The notes below the pieces were generated by a model that saw only the letters and a list, made by a program, of their open reading frames with translations, was not told the DNA's origin and did no database searches. Shown here in pieces: positions 24,131 through 31,133 of a stretch of 64,000 nucleotides of DNA; positions within the stretch are counted from its first letter, which is position 1, and each line of letters begins with the position of its first letter. Source of the stretch: Streptococcus oriscaviae (GTDB lineage Bacteria > Bacillota > Bacilli > Lactobacillales > Streptococcaceae); the NCBI RefSeq assembly GCF_018137985.1, contig NZ_CP073084.1, positions 1,302,001 to 1,366,000 of the forward strand. Reading direction: 5' to 3'. Made by a program: the position numbers and the translations under genes.

Positions 24131-24430
24131 TTGACTGTAACTGAGAATATAATTAGTACCTTTAAAAATCATAAAATCGATTTCATAAACGCTTATAAAG
24201 TAGGGAATCCAGATGCTCTTGATGAACCCTTGAATTCCCTTAAAAGCGATTTAAAAGAATATATAAATTCTGATTCTACTATCAATCCGGATGAAGAAAT
24301 TCTACATGAACTGATTAACTACTTCAGTTCCAAATTAAGAGCTTTTACTGAAGATAGAGATGAACCTCAATTTAACCGTTATTACGAATGGTTCTGTGAT
24401 GAGTTTTCCAAGGAACTTACTCAGGATTAA
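24131..24430 (+). CDS. Unknown acidic protein of the ICE
   Basis: 99 residues, TTG start at 24131 with AAGGGAG nine bases upstream. Acidic, helical, no membrane segment (FKNHKIDFINAYKVGN..., ends FCDEFSKELTQD). It overlaps the convergent 91-residue gene by 14 bases. No family recognised. Confidence 0.6.
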   Translation: MTVTENIISTFKNHKIDFINAYKVGNPDALDEPLNSLKSDLKEYINSDSTINPDEEILHELINYFSSKLRAFTEDRDEPQFNRYYEWFCDEFSKELTQD

Positions 24431-24692
24431 CTGCAGATGCAATCATTTCATCTGATAACTCTCTCATTGCTCGTTTAAACTCATCAATAATTTTTTGACC
24501 TCGTTCAATGTATTTGTTGTAATTCTCTGCGTTGTTTCTAACCGTTTCCTTAATACTGTTTGGAAGTTCAAATTCTCCTTGTTTTAGAGAAACAAAATTT
24601 GTTACATGTAGAAATTGTATAGCTAGATAAATTTTCCCTTTTTCATACTCACTCAAAGCTGCGTGAGTTGAAATATCTACTTTATTTTCCAT
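24417..24692 (-). CDS. Unknown protein under the ImmR-type operator
   Basis: 91 residues, helical (HAALSEYEKGKIYLAIQFLHV...RGQKIIDEFKRAMRELSDE). It is driven by a near-consensus promoter (24775-24803) that overlaps an operator, divergent from the XRE regulator gene. That position is where repressor-controlled activation genes sit in ImmR-type elements. No family recognised. Confidence 0.6.
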   Translation of the reverse strand: MENKVDISTHAALSEYEKGKIYLAIQFLHVTNFVSLKQGEFELPNSIKETVRNNAENYNKYIERGQKIIDEFKRAMRELSDEMIASAVNPE

Positions 24693-24754
24693 TCTCTTTT
24701 TTTCCTTTACTTTTTATTTTCCAACATATTTTCATATGTTATAATTGTTTTTAT

Positions 24755-24793
24755 TATCCCGTTGGGATATTTATAGTATATCTCATTGAGATA
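24755..24793. promoter_or_regulatory. Twin palindromic operators between divergent genes
   Basis: TATCCCGTTGGGATA (24755-24769) and TATCTCATTGAGATA (24779-24793) share spacing and half-sites TATCYC. Centres are 24 bp apart. Probable binding sites of the XRE regulator encoded at 24849. Confidence 0.8.
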
Positions 24794-24803
24794 TTTTTGT
24801 CAA
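24775..24803 (-). promoter_or_regulatory. Leftward promoter overlapping the operator
   Basis: On the minus strand TTGACA (24803-24798), 17 bases, TATACT (24780-24775). The second palindrome fills the spacer, so bound repressor should block it. Confidence 0.8.
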
Positions 24804-24848
24804 CACTTTTTTTCACTTAATTCAAAAAAATTTTGAAAGGCACAATTT

Positions 24849-25217
24849 ATGTTTGCTGAACGCCTTAAACAACTTCGCAAAGAATCAGGTTTGACCCAAA
24901 AACAAGTTGCTGAATCTTTACAAGTTGCTCAAAACTCTTACTCTAACTGGGAAAAAGGTATTAGAACGCCTCTCAATCCAACAATAGATAAATTAGCCGA
25001 GCTTTTTAATGTTTCTAGTGAATACTTGAAAGGAAACTCTGATATTCGCAATCCTGAAGAAGACATCGACTTATCCGATTTTGAAATTCTCTACCGCAAC
25101 ACTTCCAAAGGATTATCTGATGAAGATAAAGCACAGCTAGAAGTTGACTTAAAAAAGTTTCTGCTTGAACGACAGCGTTTAATCAACGCAAGAGAGAAGG
25201 CAAGAAACAGTGACTAA
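24849..25217 (+). CDS. XRE-family repressor, ImmR-like
   Basis: 122 residues. N-terminal helix-turn-helix (LRKESGLTQKQVAESLQVAQNSYSNWEKGIR) and a short C-terminal dimerisation part. GAAAGG lies upstream of ATG 24849. Its gene overlaps by 8 bases with a metallopeptidase gene, the ImmR/ImmA layout that controls ICEBs1 and related elements by repressor cleavage. It probably represses the divergent promoter at the twin operators. Confidence 0.88.
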   Translation: MFAERLKQLRKESGLTQKQVAESLQVAQNSYSNWEKGIRTPLNPTIDKLAELFNVSSEYLKGNSDIRNPEEDIDLSDFEILYRNTSKGLSDEDKAQLEVDLKKFLLERQRLINAREKARNSD

Positions 25218-26055
25218 ACAACGCATCACATCCATTGCTCAAAATTATATCTATAAATACATGAAAATGAATGATATTAAAACACACCAATATTCTTATC
25301 ATTCATTTTTTCATTATATGACAAACAAACTTGATATTCTTGTCATGGAACACAACCTACATAATGATATAGCCGGTCTGTCTATCATAGACAAGCACGG
25401 CCACTCATCCATTTCTTATCAAAAAGCGCATCACCCGCACCGGCAAAATTTCACAAAATGCCACGAGTTAGGACACTTTCTACTAGAACATGAAGGATCA
25501 GTTTTTACATTCTCACATGAACAATCTCCGCAAGAATCGGAAGCCAATCTTTTTGCTGGACAAATCCTCGCTCCTGACATCATCCTATACGGAAAAATTG
25601 TTAAAGACAACAAGACTTTTCAAGAAATATTAAAAGACCTTGAAATCTCATCAGAAACCTTAAAAATTAGACTAACACAGCTCTTAAGTGACAACAGTAC
25701 CATATCCCCAAAAACAATCGAAACAATCATCCAAGACTATCTCACACTCAAAAATAATAACCTTAAAGGCTTTCTGGAAGAAATATCCTCTAAGATTATT
25801 CTGGACTATCAGAACGTCAAAATAGACCCGTTAGAGCATTTAGAATACCTACTAGAATTTAATGACATAGTAACCAGCTTACAAGTGCCAGAACTATCTA
25901 AACCATCCTTTAAAAATAAGCTACCAACTCACCTCTCCCTTCAACATTATTGGGGAAAAGGCATTGAAATATATTATTGTTACAACAATCAAAAACTGAC
26001 TGCTGCAAAAGCAAAAAAGAACGCTAAAAATATTTGGTTTTCTCTTGCTTATTGA
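25210..26055 (+). CDS. ImmA/IrrE-family metallopeptidase (antirepressor)
   Basis: 281 residues, GTG start at 25210 inside the end of the regulator gene. The zinc motif HELGH (KCHELGHFLLEHEG) is followed by a second acidic ligand region ESEANLFAGQILAP, as in ImmA. ImmA cleaves its partner repressor under SOS or quorum signals and so allows excision. The C-terminal third is longer than in ICEBs1 ImmA and not recognised. Confidence 0.88.
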   Translation: MTKQRITSIAQNYIYKYMKMNDIKTHQYSYHSFFHYMTNKLDILVMEHNLHNDIAGLSIIDKHGHSSISYQKAHHPHRQNFTKCHELGHFLLEHEGSVFTFSHEQSPQESEANLFAGQILAPDIILYGKIVKDNKTFQEILKDLEISSETLKIRLTQLLSDNSTISPKTIETIIQDYLTLKNNNLKGFLEEISSKIILDYQNVKIDPLEHLEYLLEFNDIVTSLQVPELSKPSFKNKLPTHLSLQHYWGKGIEIYYCYNNQKLTAAKAKKNAKNIWFSLAY

Positions 26056-26093
26056 TACTTCTTTTACGAATTAAAAAGTAAGAGGTGATAATT

Positions 26094-26327
26094 ATGTATA
26101 ACTATGATAATGTCTTACAAATCTTTGAAGAAGCAATTAAAAATGGTACACTTACAACAGGCAATGTTAAAATCGTAAGAAAAACATTCCCCGGAACTAA
26201 CTACCTAGCTATTTTTGATTATATATTAGACAACGAAACCATAAGTCCAAATGATGAACTAATTTCAATAGAACCATTAGAAAAAATACTGGAAGAACTA
26301 AAACAATATCAAACAGAAAAAGACTAG
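26094..26327 (+). CDS. Unknown small protein downstream of immA
   Basis: 77 residues from ATG 26094 (AGAGGTG six bases upstream; a GTG at 26085 is overlapped by that site). Acidic and soluble (YDNVLQIFEEAIKNGTLTTGNVKIV). Probably co-transcribed with the regulator genes. Confidence 0.6.
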   Translation: MYNYDNVLQIFEEAIKNGTLTTGNVKIVRKTFPGTNYLAIFDYILDNETISPNDELISIEPLEKILEELKQYQTEKD

Positions 26328-26342
26328 ATAAAATTCTAGTCT
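26321..26342. terminator. Bidirectional terminator
   Basis: AGACTAGA / TCTAGTCT hairpin flanked by A5 and T4, shared by the convergent genes on both sides. Confidence 0.8.
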
Positions 26343-26689
26343 TTTAAAGTCGCTTCATATTCAGCATAAATTTCTTCGTACTTTTTCGTACCTAACTTTA
26401 CAAATGTATTTCCATTGAAACTCAAAACATCATCTTGAAAAACATATGGATAACTAACGCCTTCAAAAATCAAAATCTTCTTGTCTTCATCAATACTAAA
26501 CGTGTCCCCCTCTAAAGTTCCCTGAACGCCTTCAATTGATATTTTTTCAACTTCTGATACCGTCATTTCGTTAGTATTAGAAGATATAGCATACCTATGA
26601 TATTCACCATCAAGACTTTGTTTGCTGCCACAAGCAACCAAAACAAACAGTGACATCATTACAACAAATAGACCTAAAATCTTTTTCAT
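26336..26689 (-). CDS. ICE-encoded lipoprotein of unknown role
   Basis: 117 residues. Lipoprotein signal peptide with lipobox LVAC (Cys20), then a small beta-rich domain (LDGEYHRYAI, GTLEGDTFSI, ILIFEGVSYPYVF). Similar in design to the chromosomal lipoprotein at 37321. Stop shares the terminator with the opposing gene. Could be surface exclusion or immunity; unproven. Confidence 0.75.
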   Translation of the reverse strand: MKKILGLFVVMMSLFVLVACGSKQSLDGEYHRYAISSNTNEMTVSEVEKISIEGVQGTLEGDTFSIDEDKKILIFEGVSYPYVFQDDVLSFNGNTFVKLGTKKYEEIYAEYEATLKD

Positions 26690-26691
26690 AT

Positions 26692-27027
26692 TTATTCTCC
26701 TCTACTAGATAAAAAACTGCTAAGACCATCAATATCCCGTTTTGTTAAATGCCCTACAATTCTAATAACAAACTTATTTCTATTGACTCGCATAGGTGGT
26801 TTAATATCAACCCACGAAGACATATTCAAACCAGCTCTTTCCCAGTCCTTTATTTCATAATACTTTTGTTGGATATATTCTGATTTATTAAAGAACTTAC
26901 TAGTTATCCGCCTTACTACAATTGTTTCTCCATCAACAGCAGTAACAACCATTGGACGAGTTTTACCACCTGTGCCATCTGCGTAACGCACATAGGATAT
27001 TACAACATCAAATTCCCGTACTTCCAT
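26692..27027 (-). CDS. PemK/MazF-like toxin
   Basis: 111 residues. MazF/PemK core: N-terminal REFDVVISYVRYADGTGGKTRPMVVTAVDG (the GxKTRPxVV block), then a strand-rich body ending KFVIRIVGHLTKRDIDGL. The family cuts RNA. It lies 12 bases after a RelB/DinJ-like antitoxin gene, so the two form a type II toxin-antitoxin operon that would stabilise the element. Confidence 0.78.
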   Translation of the reverse strand: MEVREFDVVISYVRYADGTGGKTRPMVVTAVDGETIVVRRITSKFFNKSEYIQQKYYEIKDWERAGLNMSSWVDIKPPMRVNRNKFVIRIVGHLTKRDIDGLSSFLSSRGE

Positions 27028-27039
27028 ACCAGACCCCTA

Positions 27040-27351
27040 TCATTCCTCTAAAAGCCACAATAGATGCTCTGGGTTATCACTATCAAAATCAACAGCTCTA
27101 GCTTTGTCATATTCAGCAATAAATTGTTTTGCCTTTAAAAGTCGTTCCTCACTTATATATGTTCCGTTTTCATCAAAATTTGTTTCATCTTCTTTTTTAC
27201 GCAAATCAAAAGGTAATCCCTGAACCTCTAAACTTTTATGAAGAAACATAACAAACGCTTCTTGTGTACTTGTTCCTAGAGAAGCATAAAGCTTTGATAC
27301 ATTATCTAATAAGTCAGAATCAACTCTTTTTGAAAAAATCTTAGTAGCCAT
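27040..27351 (-). CDS. RelB/DinJ-like antitoxin
   Basis: 103 residues. The N-terminus (TKIFSKRVDSDLLDNVSKLYASLGTSTQEAFVMF) is the ribbon-helix-helix pattern of RelB/DinJ, followed by LHKSLEVQGLPFDLR, also typical. The acidic C-terminus would bind the toxin. It is the first gene of the pair, with paired AATTGTAT repeats upstream. Confidence 0.82.
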   Translation of the reverse strand: MATKIFSKRVDSDLLDNVSKLYASLGTSTQEAFVMFLHKSLEVQGLPFDLRKKEDETNFDENGTYISEERLLKAKQFIAEYDKARAVDFDSDNPEHLLWLLEE

Positions 27352-27369
27352 CTCTGTACCTCTCTTGTT

Positions 27370-27388
27370 AATTGTATATCAATTGTAT
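27370..27388. promoter_or_regulatory. Possible toxin-antitoxin operator
   Basis: Two AATTGTAT repeats with an 11-bp period directly upstream of the antitoxin start; fits autorepression by a RelB-type protein. Confidence 0.5.
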
Positions 27389-27491
27389 CACTTTTACTTA
27401 TCAAACGCAAACAAAATACTATAAAATACATATCAAAAAACATTAGTAGTTTCACTAACATTCTTTGATATATATCTCAAATTTGTTCTAC

Positions 27492-27515
27492 ATTTGGTCA
27501 AAATTTGGTCAAAAA
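27492..27515. repeat. Right arm-type integrase-binding repeats (candidate)
   Basis: ATTTGGTCAAA twice in tandem, the same doublet as at 1681-1705; a degenerate third copy ATTTGTTCTAC precedes it. Confidence 0.6.
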
Positions 27516-27617
27516 ATAATATCTTTTAATACTCTTTTTAAAAAACTAAAAATGATAAACCCTTGATTTTATTGATTTTACTTGTCAGCATATCTATTTC
27601 CTATTATCCCTTAAAGA

Positions 27618-27670
27618 CTTCAGGGAGGATAATCCGATATCTCCTTAAGCCTTGTCCTGCAAGGCTTTTT
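27618..27670. repeat. attR core repeat
   Basis: 53 bp matching attL (1612-1664) with one mismatch; contains the duplicated tRNA terminator hairpin. Marks the right end of the element. Confidence 0.92.
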
Positions 27671-27686
27671 GTGTATTTAGAAGATA

Positions 27687-27699
27687 ATTTGGTCAAAAT
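27687..27699. repeat. Single arm-like site outside attR
   Basis: ATTTGGTCAAAAT lies 17 bp beyond attR, at nearly the distance at which the arm doublet follows attL (1681). Confidence 0.5.
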
Positions 27700-27789
27700 C
27701 CAGACATTTTTACTTCTGCCCGCACATAGCTCCCACAGTCAGAGTAGTGACTGTTAAAGCCAATCAACCACTGTGCTGAGATGTTGACA

Positions 27790-27895
27790 TATAGTCGAAT
27801 GAATTAGCTTTCAGACAAGGAACTGAAGTGCAGGCTGTACTAGAGTACGGCAAGCCGAAAGTGACGATGTATCAAAGTTAATTCAAATGACTATA
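27790..27895. repeat. RUP-like miniature inverted-repeat element
   Basis: 106 bp with imperfect terminal inverted repeats: TATAGTCGAATGAATTAGCTTT at the left (22-base arm) mirrors the right arm ending AAATGACTATA. TA at both ends and this length resemble the 107-bp RUP repeats of pneumococcus that are mobilised by IS630-type transposases. No ORF. Confidence 0.7.
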
Positions 27896-27909
27896 AAATG
27901 TAATCAGCG

Positions 27910-27935
27910 AGCCTAGTTTTATCCTAGGCTTTTTG
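27910..27935 (+). terminator. Rightward terminator
   Basis: AGCCTAG, loop TTTTATC, CTAGGCT, T5. Probably an original downstream terminator of the tRNA region. The rest of 27700-27790 shows nothing I can identify. Confidence 0.75.
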
Positions 27936-27969
27936 TGTTTGAAAATGCCTAGTTACTCTACTTTTGTTC

Positions 27970-28000
27970 AAAAAAACATCACTCCAAAAGGAATGATGTT
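27970..28000 (-). terminator. Terminator after the GNAT gene
   Basis: On the minus strand AACATCA ... TGATGTT followed by T7. Confidence 0.8.
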
Positions 28001-28011
28001 CCCACTCATCT

Positions 28012-28566
28012 TTACCAAGCCCGTCCCTTGAGGTCAATATCTTCTTCTGGAAAATCTTTTTTGTCTTTCTTAGCCGATGTAATCATAATGGTCGCCGAAA
28101 TCTGCTGTTGCTCCTTGCCTGTCAGCCGGTCAACATGAGTCTCCATACGATTGATTCGATAAAATCCACAAGCCTCATAGTAAGGGACCACTTCTTCTCG
28201 GCAACCCAAATAAGAAAAATCAACTGCTAAAGTTTGCGTATTTTCCTCTAACAAGCGGGACATCATATCTCTCCCCAATCCTTTCCCACGAAATTCTGGC
28301 GCTATTAAAACTCCTCCGATTCCCGCAATAAGACACTCTTCAGCTCCTACAGAAATAGTACGAACCTGACTGCCCATATGACCCACCAAGTCCTCGCCTA
28401 GATAGGCTAACAAATGATAGTCTTGCGGCGCGTAGCCATAGGGCTGCTTCAAATTCCACTCTCCGTAGTCATCTCTATATTCTCTATCAAACAACTCTTT
28501 GATAGATTGAGCCTGCTTAGCAATCAAATCTTCTGTTGACGAAAATAGAAAATTCCGTTTTGTCAT
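28012..28566 (-). CDS. GNAT-family acetyltransferase
   Basis: 184 residues from ATG 28566 (the frame opens 6 codons earlier at TTG). Acetyl-CoA binding motif region IAGIGGVLIAPEFRGKGLGRDMMSRL, then VDFSYLGCREEVVPYYEACGFYRI. Pattern close to NodA/AAC-type N-acetyltransferases; substrate unknown. Overlaps the remnant nrdG by 4 bases. Confidence 0.85.
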   Translation of the reverse strand: MTKRNFLFSSTEDLIAKQAQSIKELFDREYRDDYGEWNLKQPYGYAPQDYHLLAYLGEDLVGHMGSQVRTISVGAEECLIAGIGGVLIAPEFRGKGLGRDMMSRLLEENTQTLAVDFSYLGCREEVVPYYEACGFYRINRMETHVDRLTGKEQQQISATIMITSAKKDKKDFPEEDIDLKGRAW

Positions 28567-28973
28567 TTCTCTAACCTTTCCCAAATAACCACCTGTCCTT
28601 GTTTGAGGGACTGTTGCACATCAATAATGCGTTGGTTGGAAGAGCCTCGGAACTGCAACATAAGATTGCGTTTGCTGTTGTCATAGCGACCATCTACGAG
28701 AATGTCCAACTGGCTGAGCAACTCCAGCTTGTCTGGCGTTTCCAACATCAATTCTTCCCATGTATAGCCTGTCCAGGACCAAATATCCTTGTCTGGCAAT
28801 TCCGTCCGAACTCGCTTGACGAGGGGGAGGACGGTCCCTGTATTGAGAAAGGGCTCTCCGCCCAAGAGGGTTAGACCCTGCACATAGGGCCGGGCCAGAT
28901 CTGCTAAAATGCGGTCTTCCAGCTCCCTGGTGTAGGGAATGCCGGCCTTGAAGGACCAGGTGGCAACGTTACA
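28563..28973 (-). pseudogene. 5'-truncated nrdG (second, diverged copy)
   Basis: In-frame C-terminal two thirds of an NrdG activase (NVATWSFKAGIPYTRELED..., LTLLGGEPFLNTGTVLPLVKR..., ends VIWERLEK). It aligns with the intact nrdG at 30537-31133 but differs at many positions. The radical-SAM cysteine cluster and everything before it are missing; homology stops at 28973, at a GC-rich terminator hairpin. Not functional as an activase. Confidence 0.88.
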
Positions 28974-28974
28974 A

Positions 28975-28992
28975 AAGGGGCGGCTGCCCCTT
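28975..28992 (-). terminator. Terminator of the chromosomal gdpd gene
   Basis: On the minus strand AAGGGGC-AGCC-GCCCCTT then TTG; the perfect 7-bp stem marks the junction with the nrdG remnant. Confidence 0.7.
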
Positions 28993-29010
28993 GAATACTT
29001 TTACACGCCT

Positions 29011-30309
29011 TTAACTCACACTTTCTTCGTTCGCTTTCTCTTTTTTCTTGAGGAAGGATAGGCTAAATAAGAGAAGCCCTAGTGCAGCGCCGGCTCCAGA
29101 TGCCCAGAGGATGACTTGGATGTGCTGCTTCATCTGTTTGATGTCTGCCTTTCTGGTGGCAATCTTATCCTTAAAGTCATCGGCACGTTTGTTTTGTTTG
29201 AATTGTTTGACCTGAAGGGTATAGACCGTGGCTTGCGCTGTACTCCTTGAAGTGGTTACTTGTTGCAACTCTGATGTCACCACCTGCATACGCGCTCGAG
29301 GCTCCGCTTTTAATAAATCTTCCAAACTGCTGGATTTGTTAGTGATGACTGCCTTGATAGCCAAATTTCCATAGTAAGCCAAATCACTGGCCTTATCCAC
29401 AGTCCAGACATAGACATCAAAACCTGCGGCTGTGATGCTCACAATATTATCCGCAGAAACACCTGGCCCTACTGAAGCAATGATTTTTCGCTTCCCATTG
29501 GAAAGGGCTTGAAGGGTTTCTATCAAATTCGGCCTAAATGTGCCCGCTAGTACCTCCAACTGTGCTTCAGGAGCAAATAAGTCAAAATCTGCAAACTCCT
29601 CCCAATAAAAGGTAGCCCAACCTGTCTTCTCTGCCATACCGTACTTCTGTGTAATCTCGTAGAGAGCCTTTTTTTGGTCTGCATTCAAATCCTGCTTCAA
29701 CTCAACATGAAGCATTTCAACACCCAACTCCTTAGCCAAGGCGATAAAACGATCAAAGGTCAATAGCTCTGTTCCACGATACTCCGCTCCCTTGTAAATA
29801 CCGTAATCATACTGCCGCAACTCCTCGTAAGTATGCTCTGATATTTTCAGCGTTCTGGCCAAACGAGAACCATCCGGATTCCGCGCGATACGGTTAATCG
29901 TTTCGTCGTGGTGCAGAACCGCCACTCCGTCTAAGGTCAGGTGAATATCCCCTTCCAGATGGGTAAAGCCATCTTCCACCGCCTTTTTGTAGGAAATCTC
30001 ACTTTCCTCAGGCGCAATATCGTTGTAACCCCTGTGAGAAACCATAACAGGATAGAGAATCTTTCCTTCCAAACTGGTTTTCTCCTCTATCAAGCGTGAT
30101 TCCTGAGTGGTTAAATCCGCTATCGTCTGATTTTCCTTGCTAATTTCTCCAGCCAAAGCTTGAATATCGTCTTGAGTTGTTGTCAACTGCTGCTGAAACT
30201 TCTCCTGTTCTTTTTTAAGAGTGGTCATGGTGGAAAGCATCGTATGGCGGATAAACAAGCCCGCAATCGCAACTACCAACAACAAACAACCGATAATTCG
30301 TTTTCCCAT
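29011..30309 (-). CDS. Membrane-bound glycerophosphodiester phosphodiesterase
   Basis: 432 residues: N-terminal membrane anchor (residues 5-25), coiled coil (about 30-85), GDPD domain (about 88-335), second coiled coil and a C-terminal membrane helix (VILWASGAGAALGLLLFSLSF) with KKKEK. Catalytic motifs SHRG, EGDIHLTLDGVAVLHHDETINR and HVELKQ are present. It should act outside or at the membrane on glycerophosphodiesters or teichoic acid units. It is the close relative of the LPXTG-anchored GDPD in the ICE, with the same coil-GDPD-coil order but a membrane helix instead of a sortase signal. It lies between two nrdG copies, which marks it as inserted. Confidence 0.9.
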   Translation of the reverse strand: MGKRIIGCLLLVVAIAGLFIRHTMLSTMTTLKKEQEKFQQQLTTTQDDIQALAGEISKENQTIADLTTQESRLIEEKTSLEGKILYPVMVSHRGYNDIAPEESEISYKKAVEDGFTHLEGDIHLTLDGVAVLHHDETINRIARNPDGSRLARTLKISEHTYEELRQYDYGIYKGAEYRGTELLTFDRFIALAKELGVEMLHVELKQDLNADQKKALYEITQKYGMAEKTGWATFYWEEFADFDLFAPEAQLEVLAGTFRPNLIETLQALSNGKRKIIASVGPGVSADNIVSITAAGFDVYVWTVDKASDLAYYGNLAIKAVITNKSSSLEDLLKAEPRARMQVVTSELQQVTTSRSTAQATVYTLQVKQFKQNKRADDFKDKIATRKADIKQMKQHIQVILWASGAGAALGLLLFSLSFLKKKEKANEESVS

Positions 30310-30473
30310 TTTCTATCCCCACATCTTTCATTCAAAACAGTTTCTTGCTTCACCGAGCAAATGAGTTACCACTATTACACCATTTTTTCATGTAAATGTA
30401 AACCACTATTTTTCAGGAGATCTTTTCCTTTTCAACCACAAGCTTGAGAAAACGAACAAAAAGATCGGACAGT

Positions 30474-30515
30474 AAAAGGCTAAAACCAAAGTTCACACAC
30501 CTCTGATTTTAGCCT
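30474..30515 (-). terminator. Terminator of the nrdD-nrdG operon
   Basis: On the minus strand AGGCTAAAA ... TTTTAGCCT followed by TTTTAC. Confidence 0.75.
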
Positions 30516-30536
30516 GTTCTTTTATCTGTAATGATA

Positions 30537-31133
30537 TTATCGTTCATCTCTCTCCATCTGTTCATAGGCTTGTTTGCCATCGTTCAGCTTGGCCCAAATG
30601 ACCACCTCACCTTTAGCGAGAGATTGTTGGACATCGATGATGCGCTGATTGGACGAGCCACGAAATTGCAGCATCAAATTGCGCTTGGTGCGATCATAGC
30701 GTCCATCGACCAAAATGTCTACATAACTGAGTAACTCCAGTTTATCCGGTGTTTCCAGCATCATCTCTTCCCAAGTATAACCCGTCCAAGACCAAATATC
30801 CTTATCCGGGAGTTCCTTGCGAATCCGCTTAACCAAAGGAATCAAAATACCTGTATTGAGGAAGGGCTCCCCTCCCAGTAGGGTCAAGCCCTGCACATAG
30901 GGCTGGGCCAAGTCCTTCATGATGCGCTCTTCCAACTCCGCCGTATAGGGAATCCCAGCCTTGAAAGACCATGTAGCAACATTATAGCAACCCTCGCAGT
31001 GAAACATACAGCCGCTGACATAGAGAGAATTGCGGACTCCTTCACCATCAATGAAGTTAAAGGGTTTATAGTCAATAATACGCCCCTGACTCAGTTCCTC
31101 ACTTTTCCATTCTTGGGGTTTTGGGTTATTCAT
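30537..31133 (-). CDS. nrdG: Anaerobic ribonucleotide reductase activating protein
   Basis: 198 residues. Radical SAM cluster SGCMFHCEGCYN, then ATWSFKAGIPYT, LLGGEPFLNTG and WSWTGYTWEE. It generates the glycyl radical on NrdD using S-adenosylmethionine. Its start overlaps the GNAT stop by 8 bases, and it ends the nrdD operon. A diverged 5'-truncated copy lies 1.6 kb further on. Confidence 0.95.
   Translation of the reverse strand: MNNPKPQEWKSEELSQGRIIDYKPFNFIDGEGVRNSLYVSGCMFHCEGCYNVATWSFKAGIPYTAELEERIMKDLAQPYVQGLTLLGGEPFLNTGILIPLVKRIRKELPDKDIWSWTGYTWEEMMLETPDKLELLSYVDILVDGRYDRTKRNLMLQFRGSSNQRIIDVQQSLAKGEVVIWAKLNDGKQAYEQMERDER

Larger units (their letters stand above)
1612..27670. mobile_element. 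Integrative and conjugative element, Tn916/ICESt3 superfamily, in tRNA-Lys
   Basis: Bounded by near-identical 53-bp direct repeats (offset 26,006 bp, the unit length). It contains a tyrosine integrase at the attL side and a conjugation module of MobT relaxase, TcpA, VirB4, VirB6-like, TcpC, TcpE, lysozyme/CHAP and DUF961 proteins matching Tn916 orf13-orf23 functions, plus ImmR/ImmA-type control genes. An oriT-like inverted repeat sits between mobT and tcpA. Cargo is two LPXTG surface proteins, a lipoprotein and a toxin-antitoxin pair. All core genes look intact, so excision and transfer are plausible but inferred. Confidence 0.93.

Noticed and set aside
26065..26072. TACGAATT upstream of the 77-residue ICE gene
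   Set aside because: Too close to the ribosome site (about 9 bases); a transcript from it would have almost no leader. Probably chance in AT-rich sequence.
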